Source: Seiridium cupressi (Eukaryota > Ascomycota > Sordariomycetes > Amphisphaeriales > Sporocadaceae). From it: 64,000 nucleotides of DNA. Positions 34,737 through 45,944 of the stretch are shown in pieces. Within the stretch, counting starts at the first letter, position 1, and the number at the start of each line of letters is the position of its first letter. The notes under the pieces were generated by a model. The model had not been told where the DNA came from and ran no database searches. It was given only the letters and a program-made list of their open reading frames with translations. The position numbers and the translations under genes are program-made. The stretch lies in NCBI GenBank assembly GCA_036674765.1, contig JARVKI010000042.1, positions 1 to 64,000 of the forward strand, in the 5' to 3' direction.

Positions 34737-37276
34737 TCAAGGGCAGTGCGTCTTGAGGGATTGTAGCACATGTTCTAATTCGACGCATACCCCCCATTGG
34801 ACTGACAGAGCATGTATGATCGTCTGTAGGTAACTCAGATCATACCTCAGATTCTTTGCTTGGCCAATCGTAGGGCTCGGCGTGCGAATGCTTGACGCAA
34901 GGAAGATCTGAGTTTTGCTTCGGCCCTTATCCTCGTAGCTATTGCTGCCTGCGCCTGAGTCCGTCACACCAAGCACAACGCTCCAGTCAACAGTTGGTGG
35001 CAACGCCACTGTGGATATTCCGTTCAGACAGAACAGAGCGTAGATTGTTGCTGCTGCAAAAATGGGTATAGGTGTCCACATGGAGTTGATGTGACTTAAT
35101 GGTAGTTGGGTGGCAATGTCTTGGATAGCAGCTGCATGAAGTAGCGCACGCTTCGCATCGGCTGAATTGTCCACCCATTCTGACCACGAAGGACGAGCCT
35201 CTTGCGCATAGTCGATGCGAAACAAGCTCTGCTGAATCTGGTATTGACGGCACAGATCCGTGATGATAGCCATCGACTTGGAAACAGAAGCTAACCCAAC
35301 AAGATGCCATCTCATGAGGAGGCCAAGGCGCTCCACAGAGTTGTGAGACCAACCTGCCTCCAAATGATGGCGTACTTGAAGCAAAGCACAGCCGACATCC
35401 GAGGGAGTCGGGGGCCGCCAGGCAGGTTGGACATAGAGCGGGTCTTGTGTTTCCCGTACTAGTGCGTGAATGCATTCAAGAACAACGCGCACGTCAATTT
35501 GTGTATTGAAGTTCCACGCATGGGGGCTGCCTCCAAGAGCAGGGTCTAGCGCCTGCGATTCGAATACTGTTCCGTATATATCTCTGAAAGATGTGTGGTT
35601 CTGTGGAAAAGCCTTCATCTCCGTATACCAGTCTTCAACAGTCTGACTATCAAAGAGCCGCTGGTTGCTGGACAAGAGAAGGGGGTTGGTCGTGTGCAGT
35701 ACGGACGTAGGCTGTCCAGACAAGAAAGACAGCTGGCCGTCCAGGATATAGTGCCCGAGCAAAGCACGAAGCTGCAGTTCGCGGGATACCCATGTCTTCC
35801 AGCTCCTTACAAGTCCTTCCCGGTCGTTGGGGTCGGGAAGAATAAATGGCGCAAGGGTCTCGAAATCAAATAAATCGCAATGTCTAGCCCAGTTAAAACT
35901 AAGACTCTGGTAGATTTGACTAGTCACGCGCAGACCTTCATTCTAGAATGGCATGTCAGTCTATATATGTAGATATATGTAGATTGTCTTGGGAGAGAAA
36001 AGATCGGCATACTTTGGACATCATGGCGTATGTCTGGCCGAGGAGTGCAGTCAACACCAGTTGCATACCGTTTCTGCAGTCGTATGCCCCTTTGTGGCTC
36101 ATGAGGCTTAACCACTATTTGGTAAAATGGTTAATTACTGCTTCTCGAGGACATGGCGTGGATTGTCGTTGACTCACTGATGTCGAAACGGCCGTGTATG
36201 CCAAACGCCACAGCGTCTCGCCCTTGATCGGATGAGTATGACACATTCGGAAGATGGATGTGGGAGAGGCTCACTTTGGAGACGGCATCTTCAGTACCAA
36301 TGAATAGGGAACCCAGAGCAATTGCATTGAGCAGCAAGCTTGGCGAACATTCACGGAACACAAATGTCGGCCTATGAAGTACTGGGAAGGTTGGATTGAA
36401 CCTGGCAAAGTAAGTCTGCAAGCAGTTGTCGAGAAATGCTGATGTAAGGTCAGGCAGCGTTTCTACAGCACTTGTTACGCGGCTGGACTGGGAAAAGATT
36501 AGCACCGTAGGACAACCAACATATGAATTATACCTACCACGTTCGTGATCATACTGCTCAGGCTCTGGATCGCCATGTGAGATTCATTGCTCTCATTTGG
36601 AGGAGCCTGGCTGTCCTGGAGTCTAGGGTCGATCTGAGCGTCAGAGACTGCCCCGATGTTCGATTGCGATGCCGACCATGCCTCAGGGGGCAGTGTCAAG
36701 GAGTTCCAGTCGGAAGATATGATGGTTTGCAGGAGCTGTTCAGCGTCCGGCCAAGCCAAGCCACTGTCGAACTCTGCGAAAGCTCCAGTCGTGAACGCAT
36801 ACTCCTCCGGAGGTGCTGCTGGGTCTGGCTCGTGAACAGTAGAGACGCGGCGTTCATTTGTTCGACTAAAGGAGAGCTGGATATCACTGGCGCCACTGAG
36901 ACTGGCTGTGTCATTGGTGCTGGCAGCAGCGCGGACTTGCTGGCCTGACTCGGCCTTGGCATGTATGCGCATATGCCTCGTCAGGGAATCGGAGCGTGCG
37001 AAGGCGCGGCCACAGGATGAGCAAACAAAGGGCTTGTCACCTGTATCTATAAGTGGACACTATACTCAGCTCCACATGGCCTCTGTTATTGGGCCTTCAA
37101 CGGAGCGAAGCTTACGGGTTCTCTCATGTCTCTGGAAAAGTCGCTCAGCATTGGTGACGTCAGCCAGGGACACGCAACGAGCTCACCTGCAAGTGCTCCG
37201 ATTTGGTGTATGATCTGTGACAGACCCGGCACGTGAAGTTGTGCCTTCTGGACCCGGAGGCGTGGGGCGAAGGCAT
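34737..37276 (-). CDS. C2H2 zinc-finger regulator with fungal TF domain
   Basis: Seven exons: 37187-37276, 37116-37131, 36538-37046, 36275-36487, 36178-36222, 36013-36114, 34737-35942; 726 residues. Two tandem C2H2 fingers at the N-terminus (residues about 14-36, [21 protein letters not shown]; about 42-64, [21 protein letters not shown]) joined by a TGDKPF linker, then a Ser/Pro/Gln-rich spacer and the fungal-specific transcription-factor domain ([42 protein letters not shown]). The 16-nt second exon is required to complete finger 1 and both splice sites are canonical. Small exons 5 and 6 restore the conserved core that otherwise appears frameshifted. It sits in the middle of the putative biosynthetic neighbourhood and is a candidate local regulator. 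Target genes unknown. Confidence 0.93.
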
Positions 37277-37783
37277 GTTGATTGACGTTGTGGGGAGATG
37301 GCCGACCAGTTGTTCGGCGCGTGGGGATGATGAAAGAAGCGATGGTCCCGTCTGCTATGATGCGACACGAAATCCAGGGCGTCCGGTCAGTTTCTCGTGG
37401 GGAAACAGCCTCCAGGTTGCGGTAATCGTGGCGCGGGGAAGTTACGGGTGGCTGGGGTTGGCCTCAGGTTCCTCCAGGTTTGCGTGGGGCAGCCTCAGCT
37501 CACTCATTGTACATTTACATTGTAGTTAGGCAACTTGGCGCTAAACCTTGACACCAGCTTTTGCACCATCGCGTGTGCGCGCGTCCAGCCAATACAGGAG
37601 TGCCGGATTAGCTACAATGTACATTTTATTGGATTGTGATACCATGAATCAGTCGCGTTCAGCCGAACTGAATTCCCGAATAATGCGTCCGTCAAGTCTG
37701 AGCTATATTGAAACTGGACTCAGCTCTCTCTGTGAAGCTCCGAGTCAGGCCCTGATTAGCCTCTACACTACAATGTAGAATAT
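37277..37783. other. Regulator promoter region with TACATTGTAG repeats
   Basis: 507 bp upstream of the C2H2 regulator, up to the 3' end of the hydrolase gene. Carries three copies of the word TACATTGTAG or its complement: 37516-37525, 37612-37621 (inverted) and 37768-37778 (as the palindrome CTACAATGTAG). No ORF with a recognisable product. Confidence 0.6.
37516..37621. repeat. 106-bp inverted-repeat element, MITE-like
   Basis: Begins TACATTGTAG and ends with its exact complement CTACAATGTA, so it has 10-bp terminal inverted repeats around about 86 bp without coding potential. The same word, with AATG before it, is found at 17941-17953, and a palindromic version at 37768-37778. A small non-autonomous transposon fits; binding sites for a dimeric regulator are the alternative. 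Confidence 0.5.
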
Positions 37784-39788
37784 CTAGGAATTCCCGTCCG
37801 CTATCACTGGGACGACCAATGCACTGTCATATCGGCCACCAGTATGTATCTGGTGGCGTCCGACATTCTCGTCCAACGGTTCGTCGCTGCGCATGACCTC
37901 GACCTCCGGTAGGCGTAGTTCGTGTCCTGCCACTCTCAGCATGATCCCTTCACCAGCCTCGAACACCATGCCAATCGGCCAAATCGGTATCTCCAGCTCT
38001 ACCACCTGTCCGGGGGAGACCTTCTCGGCTCTATCATGCGCGTATTGTACCCTACCATCCACCGTCTGTTTGGTGACCCGGTGACTCGCGCGGAGCATCC
38101 CGTCGGGCCCCAAGAATTTCGCTATGTTTACGTGGGGCACTTCGGGCTCGGGCACCGGACACATATAATTCAAGCTGACTAGAGGCTTTCCGTCTTTCGC
38201 AACCTTGCGGATTTGCACGCACACATCTAGATCATGGTGCTGATCGGCGGAAACCCAGAGCTTGGCCGTGGGGTAGCCCGCGAGCTCGGTGTATCTGTCG
38301 AAATGGACAGTGAACTCTGAACAGTCAGTGACATGGTGTGCCTCATAGCTTGTTGTGGACTCATCCTTAGGCTTCGACCGAGCCATGGAGCCATCCGCAG
38401 CGTTCAGGAAATAGATTTGATACACCGTTCCGGGAATGGGATAATCCCCAGCCGGACGTTCCATAATCGTTTCGATGGGACTCCCATTGAATCCAAGCAG
38501 TGAAACCCGCAGAGGCGGTGTTGATTCCCAGCCATTCTCCGCGTCCTTGCAGTAACAATCGAAGAATGAGTGCAACTCATCGTTGACCTCGGGTCGGTAT
38601 AGGTCTGACCCTAAATGGAAGTTAGCAATCGGCGGGTTTTACGCCGTTCCAGCCGCCTGGAATCACGGGCTACACTTACATTCCTGATAAGGATGGACGC
38701 GAAGCCACTTCTTTGACGACTTTGCTCTTTGAAATGTGTCAAAGGAGCCCCTGGAGTGTAGTCCCGTTGTGTAAGAGGCGGTCAAATAGAGTGGTACGTC
38801 AATGTTCTCAGTGTGGATGAATTTGGTGGCCCAGTACTCATCAATGAAGGGGTGCGCGTCAAGCATGCTGGCAGCATCCTCCACACCACCCTTTCCTTGT
38901 AAGACATTAATACGGGTTGTGTTTCAATCTTCTCTCCAACACTACGTACCTGCTAGGCCGTGATATATCATCCTGAAGAAATGCGTATGGGGTATTCCAC
39001 CGCGGCCGAGAAGGTCTCGATAAGGGTCTGTTGCTGCCTCCCAGGGGGCGAGCGCCTTCAACGCAGGATGGCTATACCTGGATGCGAAGTTGACCTGCGC
39101 GATAGCCAACCATGAGTTGCCGGCCATCACAACCGAACCGCTACACCATGGTTGCTTTGAAGCCCACTCAATGGTGTCGTAGATATCTTGCGCTTCCTGG
39201 GCTATCATGTCAATGCGTTCAACAATTTCATCACGCCAAGATTCTGACCTGTTCACCCCAGAACGCTATGTCGCCGTCAGAATCACCGGCACCACGCGCA
39301 TCAATATTGATGATCGCATAACCCCTTGCACACCAGTCAGCTGGATCAGGGGCCTCGAACTTCTCGTATCCCGATGTTTTCTCTAGGGGGACACCGCATC
39401 GGAATGGTCCCATGTTCTCATAGGTCTGACCGCCTAGAAAAGTTCCATTAAAATTTTGCTTGAAGTGCCGGAACAACTGATGACACCTACCACCACTCTT
39501 GCCGTAAGGACTCCACGCGATGATGGCCGGAACTTTTTCACTCCCGTCTGAAGTCACCGGTCGAAATACGTCGGTATATAGCTTGGCTTGATCCCGCATC
39601 TTGACAGTCACATCCTTCTCAAAAAAAGTGTCCACTTTGAACTCTCGGCGTCCTGCCTGCTTCTGGTGCCCAACATGAAGGATTCTAGTTGAAGGGTTGA
39701 AAGGGTCATATTCATAAAACGGGTGCGCTGTAGGAGCTTGCAGCGGGTGGAAAGTTAGTTCCGGAAATTGGGCTTTGAGTGCCTCCAT
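37784..39788 (-). CDS. CocE/NonD-family hydrolase (S15 type)
   Basis: Alpha/beta-hydrolase of the X-Pro dipeptidyl-peptidase/cocaine-esterase group. Five exons: 39491-39788, 39249-39433, 38950-39196, 38680-38895, 37784-38610; 590 residues. The N-terminal catalytic domain shows YTDVFRPVTSDG, AWSPYGKSGG, GYAIINIDARGAGDSDGD and the nucleophile elbow AGNSWLA (Ser expected catalytic). The C-terminal half is the jelly-roll PepX_C domain (LRVSLLGFNG onward, LPEVEVMRSDEPLDENVGRHQIHTGG). No signal peptide, so cytosolic. Family members hydrolyse esters or amides with acyl groups; in fungi some sit in biosynthetic clusters. Its substrate is unknown. It is divergent from the SDR gene across a 1.1-kb spacer. 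Confidence 0.92.
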
Positions 39789-40906
39789 AGTGACTACAAT
39801 GTTGAAACAATAGATAGTATGATGGAATGAGACTATTGAGATCCGTCACGGCGCCCAAGGCCTTTTTTTATTTATTCATTTACTCCACACTCCGTATGTC
39901 TCTCGCCACAAAGGCCGGCGTGGGGATCGCGGGGTCGTGTGTTGTCATGTGGAGACGGTACTGGCCGCTCCGCCTGCGGCAGGACTAATTGTATCATTCC
40001 CTTTGTTGGCCATGTGCCGGTTCATGGATGCTCTGAGAGGTGAGCATAGTAGTGGGGCTGCTCAGCGTGGGCTTCGTGGGGATTTGAGCATCAGATCAAG
40101 TGAATCGTGATTTATTGCATGATTTCCACAGTACTGTATGGGCTTCTGAGTTCAAGGGCTACTCCGGCATCGCGGGGCTAGCATTTAAATCAGGAATTGC
40201 TTTGACAATACAGCTCATCATATGTGAGATATATTACGTTATCTTATGTTGCGCTATACCTACATGTAGGTATCCTTCTCGCGCATTATGCCAGAGGAAG
40301 CATCCCCACACTGTCAGTCAGAGTGTGGGCGAGTGATAGGTGCCCCGCAGTGTCTGTTTTGTTATTCTTCCTGGTGAAAGCTTGCGGGAGTTTCACCTGA
40401 GGAGTTGAATGCATCAATTCAAAATCCTCCAAGAACTACATGTGTAGCGATGCTGGATCGTGTCTACCTACTCCTGTGACCTTGATGGTAATTTGAGAAG
40501 AACTATCTGACGAAGACGTCATCGAAGCTAGCTCATAGTTCCCATAGTTCCCGAGATCCAACTAAAGATCTCCTGGCTACGAGTAGCTTGCGAAGTGTGT
40601 GATTAGTATATGCCTAGCGTAATTCATAACTCATATCGCAGACCAGTCCCACATACTTACTAACTCCTAAGTCCTGTCATCTACTTGCATTAGCGGAAGC
40701 CTCTGCAGAGGTGACATCAGGGTGCCATAATAGCAGTATTCTCGATGTATGCGGAGATGTATGTCAACGTCACGATCTTCAACCCCGATGGAATTCGTAT
40801 AAAGACTGCATCCAATATTAGTAGGCTCAGATCCTTCTGCTTCCTTCGTCCTCTCAATTAGATATCAACGTTTAGTGTTGCGCACAGCAAAGTTTTACGA
40901 CCAATC
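39789..40906. other. Divergent promoter region with palindromes
   Basis: Spacer between the divergent hydrolase and SDR genes. Contains the 16-bp perfect palindrome TACCTACATGTAGGTA (40257-40272) and a hairpin pairing CCCACACT (40305-40312) with AGTGTGGG (40322-40329). No gene recognised. Confidence 0.6.
40257..40272. promoter_or_regulatory. 16-bp perfect palindrome TACCTACATGTAGGTA
   Basis: Exact dyad in the divergent spacer, about 635 bp from the SDR start and 470 bp from the hydrolase start. It might be a site for a dimeric DNA-binding protein or a repeat relic; no regulator can be assigned. Confidence 0.4.
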
Positions 40907-41948
40907 ATGTCTCCAAGAGTGTTTCTCGTCACCGGCTGCTCGACTGGCTTCGGCCAGCATCTAGTGCAGGAAGTCCTGGATAAAGGTGACATCTGCGTCG
41001 CTACCGCCAGAAATCCAGATCAGCTCAAGTTTGACAACACCAGCGATAAGGTACATTAAAAACAACATTATCCTGTTCATGCTGCAGGCCCGGGAACTAA
41101 CCGCGGCACATCATAGAATTACCTGGCTGTCAAGCTCGATGTCACAAAGCAGGAGGACATTGAAGACGCCTTCGACAAAGCCCTGAAGCAATTCAACCGC
41201 GTGGATGTGGTCGTCAACAACGCCGGTTACGGCCTGTCTGGCCCGTTCGAGGAGCTTGAAGAGGATCTCGCAAGGACGCAAATGGAAGTCAACTTCTTCG
41301 GCTTGATCGCCGTGACGCGGAAGGCAATGAGTGTCATGAGGGAGCAGAAACCGTCGGGCGGACTCATCCAGCAAGTCACCTCGATCGGAGGACAGAGAGG
41401 AGTCCCGCTTTTTAGCATTTACTGTGCAAGTAAATGGGCTGTTGAAGGTTTTACGGAGGCAATAGTGAGTTGAACTAATGGCGGGAGAGCTTAAGGAGTT
41501 GACGCCTAACCCTCATCAGAGTAAGGAGGTCAAACCAGAGTGGGGCATCAAATTCACGTGTGTCGAGCCTGGTGGCTTCAGGTTCGTATTCTCAGAGTCC
41601 CCATCTCGATCATCTCCAGTTCCGGCATACTAACGGCTCACTAGAACCGACTGGGCAGGACGGTCTATGAAGTTCCCCGAGAAGCGGCATCCGGCTTATG
41701 ATCATCTCGATGCCAAGAAGATGATGGGAGAGCGCAACGGTGCTCAAGCTGGTGACCCCAAGAAAGGCGGCCAGGCCATGTATCAGCTTGCCATCATGAA
41801 AGAGCCACCACTACGAATGGTTATCGGAAGTGATGCATATTCCGCCATCCAGGAGAAGCTGAAGCTGTACGGCGAGAACTATGGCAAGGATGACATGAAG
41901 AAGTTGGCAAACAGCACCGATGTCGACGGATACAAGCGACCGCAGTAA
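40907..41948 (+). CDS. Short-chain dehydrogenase/reductase (SDR)
   Basis: Classical SDR oxidoreductase, NAD(P)-dependent, 285 residues. Four exons: 40907-41050, 41117-41464, 41520-41581, 41645-41948. Motifs: TGxxxGxG cofactor loop as VTGCSTGFGQHL (residues 9-20), NNAGYG (NNAG motif), catalytic Ser in QVTSIGGQRG, and YCASK (the YxxxK Tyr/Lys pair). The following VEPGGFRTDW region is typical of the fungal 17-beta-HSD-like subfamily. The second intron falls just after the helix containing YxxxK. It may belong to the putative cluster around the PKS, but this subfamily is also widespread as stand-alone genes. Confidence 0.94.
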
Positions 41949-43079
41949 ATGCAACGTAGAGCATGTAATAGGTAATCACATCTCTGCAGTTAATGATATT
42001 AAACAATTCAAGAAAGGCTGCTTTGAGTATACAAAACACGAGATTGCGGGAATTGCAGCCATCCATTACACAGGCCCCAGTGGAAAGCAGGGACATCAGA
42101 CCTTGCCAGAGCAATCAATCTGGATTGAGATGTCGTTCAATTAAGCTAATATTTGAGGCAAATACCCCAGTATCAAAGCCCGATGCAACTCTTTCTAACT
42201 TGGAACTGCAATGGGAAAGATCTTCACGGTTCTTGGTGGACCGAATGCCCGTGTTGTCTCAAGCACGACAGATGCCGAGAATAGAAACTTTTAGCGCGTA
42301 CAATCCTGACAAATCGCCATATGCCGAGAGAATTGCCTACTCACCGGAAAACTGAGATCTGCCGGAAAGTTCCAATACCATCTCCGAGTAATGCTCATAT
42401 CATTGCTACTGTACTGCAGCGGGGAGTGCACGTGGACCCCTGGCGATACCCAGAAACCGCAGGTATGGTCTGCGGAAGAGGATTCCATGGAGCCTTGACG
42501 TGAGAGAAAAACGCTTCTTGCCGGACAAAACCACAGCCGGCGACGATTCGAGCTCGAATAAATTTCCAGAGTTGGATTTTTCACGGTAGAGCCATCGTCC
42601 CATGTAAATTCGTCTGATGATGTGGTTCATGTGAATAGTGCTACGGTGATAGCGGCTAGTCCCGAAGGGGCAGGCGAGGAACAAAAACCCAAATGCTATG
42701 GAAGCATTTAACGCGGGGCACCATCCCCAATCTGTAAGGAGGAATAGCTTAAAACGAGCAGAATTCCATTGTAAGTCAGATAAGGGTGACAATCAGACCG
42801 CCAAGCCAGATCTAGGGGTTTATGGCAGGTCACGCAAGTCGTCTATGTGAGTGGTGATATATACAACTCTCTTGATTTGGCAACCCCCTGTTCGCGCGTT
42901 AATATACTGCTTCGGCTTCCTGATTCGTCAATGCCAAGCCCTTGGACCTGGATGGCCAGAAGTAAGAGTATATCTACGGCCAAGCAGCCAAGGAGCCAAG
43001 ATGTCTTGTCGTTCTTGGCTGTCGGACTCTTGTGCAGAATCGAATCCATCATCACCTTGGTTATACAGATCCGGGCATC
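41949..43079. other. Intergenic, nothing recognised
   Basis: 1.1 kb between two plus-strand genes. Overlapping short ORFs on both strands have no domain signal. The right end must contain the sedolisin promoter. Confidence 0.45.
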
Positions 43080-45267
43080 ATGTTCGTGTCCACTAATGTT
43101 GCTCCCGCCATCCTGGCGCTTGCAGCCTGCGCCTTGGCTCTTCCTTCCCCGGACCGACGTGCTGTTGTGCCTACCAGCGTCTGGGAGTCCGTCGATGCTC
43201 CTCCGCCTGCTTGGGCTAAGGATGATGTCCAAGCCGAGACCGATGAGGTCCTTGAGCTGAGAATCCAGCTCGCTCAGCAGAACATGGATCAGTTCCTCCA
43301 GCTTGCTAACGATGTAAGTGGAGCCATTCATATGAACCTCCGGCGAGAGTTTCAAAAGCAGGCATTCCAGGAGAAGGTCCCGAAGAGATGGCCGCGTTGT
43401 TTCGGCATGCTGGCTTGATGGAATCTTGGCGCTGTGCAAGCATGCATACTTCTGCAGAAAGAGGCTCCGATAGCTTGGATCCTGCGGGCACCACGTGGAG
43501 CCATAGAGATGCTAAGCATGGATGCTTCACGATGCATGCATGCTTCACTAGAATTACGACATGAACCTATCAAGCGAGAAATTAAACGAGCATCTCGCTG
43601 ATTTTATCTTAGATTGCTACCCCCGGACACGAGAAGTATGGACAGCACATGACTCTCGAAGAGATCGATGCCATCATCGCTCCTACGGAGGAATCCAAGC
43701 AGCTTGTCTTTGAGTGGCTCGGTAACTACAGCCTTGCGGATTCCGCTGCCCTCAGTCTCCGTGGTAACGTTGTTGCGGTCAACGCGACGATCAGCCAGCT
43801 CGAGGGACTTCTGAACACCAAGTATGATTCCTACAGTAAGCAAAAATGATATCCGCAGTGCGCTTCCAGGAGAATGAAAGCTGATTGTTTGATCTAGCAA
43901 ACACCGAGACTGGAGAGACGGCCAGCAGAGCACTCAGCGTCAGCCTGCCTGAGATCCTTTTCGGCCACATCGACACTGTACAGCCCACAACCTTCTTCGG
44001 TTTCCAGCAGATCAAGCCTCAAATTCGTGTTCAAGATGTCAGCGACGTCACCCCTGAGGTCACCTACACGACCCCAACTACTTTGGCCAACCTCTACAAC
44101 TTCAAGTCACTCGGCACTGCCTTGACTAAGGGCAAGATGGGTATTGCCGGTTTCATCAACCAATACCCTACCACTTCGGATCTGAAGACCTTCATGTCGA
44201 AGTTTGCAATTTCTGGCTTTGGCAACAGTGCTCAATCCTACACTTGCGCTACCGTCAACAGCGGTAAGTGCACTGGCACCGCCGGTGATGAGGCCGATCT
44301 GGATGTTCAGTACGCTCGTGCCATCACCAGCGACATCCCCAACGAGTTCTACTCCGTGGGCGGAAACAACAACCAGATCTATGAGTACTTGTCTGAGTAC
44401 CTCCTGGCACTCAGCGCTGCGGACCGCCCCAATGTCGTCTCTGTATCGTATGGTGGTGATGAGAGCTCGGTCACGAAGAGCGTTGCCACGACCACCTGCA
44501 ACCAATTTGCCCAGCTCGGTGCTGCTGGTGTCTCTGTCCTGTTTGCTTCTGGCGACTCTGGTGTGGGATCTGGTTGCACCATCAGTGGTAAGAAGGCCTA
44601 CCAGCCTGACTTCCCCGGTGGCTGCCCGTACGTTACCATGGTTGGTGGTACGACTGGCAGCACCACTGAGTCTGCTTGGACCGACGGTGGTGGTGGATTC
44701 TCCAACTACTTCACCCGGCCTGATTGGCAGGCGACCCAGGTCGAGTCCTGGCTCTCCAAGAACAAAGACGGTAACACTGCCTACTACAACTCTGCCGGTC
44801 GTGCTTACCCCGATGTTTCCGCTGCTGCCACGTACTTTGAGATTGTCGTCGGTGGCAAGTCCGAGGTAGTCGATGGAACCTCCTGTGCCGCTCCTACCTT
44901 CTCCAGTGTTATTCAGCTCATCAACAGCAACCGTCTCGCCGCTGGCAAGTCTGCTTTGGGTTTCCTGAACCCCTGGTTGGTAAGTTCTGACCCGTACTGC
45001 AGGATTTCATCAAGGTTGAATATACTGACTTGGGTTACAATAGTACGGGAATGCCTCGAGCGCGTTGAACGACATCACTTCCGGTAGTATTGGTGGTTGC
45101 GCTGCTATCTCTAACGCCGGTTTCTCTGCCATTGCTGTAAGTCGAGCACACTCCACCGATTTTTCGATTGTATCGTGCTAACACAATATCTATAGGGTTG
45201 GGACCCCGCCACTGGTCTGGGTTCGCCCGACTACCAGAAGCTGCTGGCGATCTCCAACACTACCTAA
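43080..45267 (+). CDS. Secreted sedolisin (S53) acid protease
   Basis: Pepstatin-insensitive serine-carboxyl peptidase, secreted as a zymogen, probably acting as tripeptidyl-peptidase or endopeptidase at acid pH. Five exons: 43080-43313, 43613-43835, 43898-44979, 45044-45136, 45196-45267; 567 residues. Signal peptide (APAILALAACALALP), a prodomain beginning PTSVWESVDAPPPAWA, and a mature domain from about TYTTPTTLANLYNF. Catalytic residues are visible: Glu and Asp in DEADLDVQY, the oxyanion Asp in FASGDSGVG, and the nucleophile Ser in DGTSCAAPTF. The C-terminal GWDPATGLGSPDY carries the calcium-binding end of the fold. The first intron is 299 bp, much longer than any other in this window. It is convergent with the PKS gene. 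Confidence 0.95.
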
Positions 45268-45548
45268 GTGCGAGGACCTCAAATGTGTTCATGTGGAATG
45301 TCGACTGCTCTTTCTCGCGACCTTTGACATGGATTGAAACCAAATTCTTGCATAATAATAGTCTTCTTGTCTAATTGTATATAAGCATTATCTTGTGGTC
45401 AGGTTGACTTGGGGATTCAAAATCCTGTGTCAAGATTTACGCTGTTATGTGTCCCTAGTCAATGAAATAAACGGATATAAAAAAAAAAATCCCTCGCCCC
45501 CTGTTCATACTTGTTTATTTTTGTGCTATGCGCCATTCTTGGTATTGC

Positions 45549-45591
<43 letters not shown>

Positions 45592-45944
45592 AAAATATGT
45601 CGGAACGAAAAGGTTTTGGGAATAGCCCACCTCCCAGGATCTCAATACTAGTGACGAAAAGTGACATAGAAAATTGCTAAAGAAGTGCGTCGAGCTACAT
45701 AAATTTCGGGGGTCGGGGGAACCGCTTATTAAGCCAGAGCTTCTTTGCTCCGCGGATTGAGAAAAGCCAATGACTCCAGTATGCGAACATTACGAATATT
45801 TTTAGACCCTGGATTCTGGAGTCACTGTAGCTAGGGCTAACGGTTATTGACAAAAAATGGGGGTGGGGATGTTCTTGAAGAAGTATATCAAGTGAAGATC
45901 TAGGGAATGCTAAAGATGTCTGACGTGTAGGAGGAGAATGCGGT
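45268..45944. other. Convergent 3' region with long poly-T
   Basis: Between the 3' ends of the sedolisin and PKS genes. Holds an A11 run near 45480 and a 38-base T run at 45552-45589. No gene. Homopolymer length may be imprecise in the assembly. Confidence 0.7.
45552..45589. repeat. Poly-T tract (38 T)
   Basis: Uninterrupted run of T between convergent genes. On the minus strand it reads poly-A just downstream of the PKS stop (about 355 bp). It could be a homopolymer expansion or a retroposed poly-A end; no flanking duplication was recognised. Confidence 0.9.

Noticed and set aside
36131..36505. Apparent frameshift in the C2H2 regulator near its conserved core
   Set aside because: Two short canonical introns (36223-36274 and 36115-36177) explain the frame change; the gene is intact.
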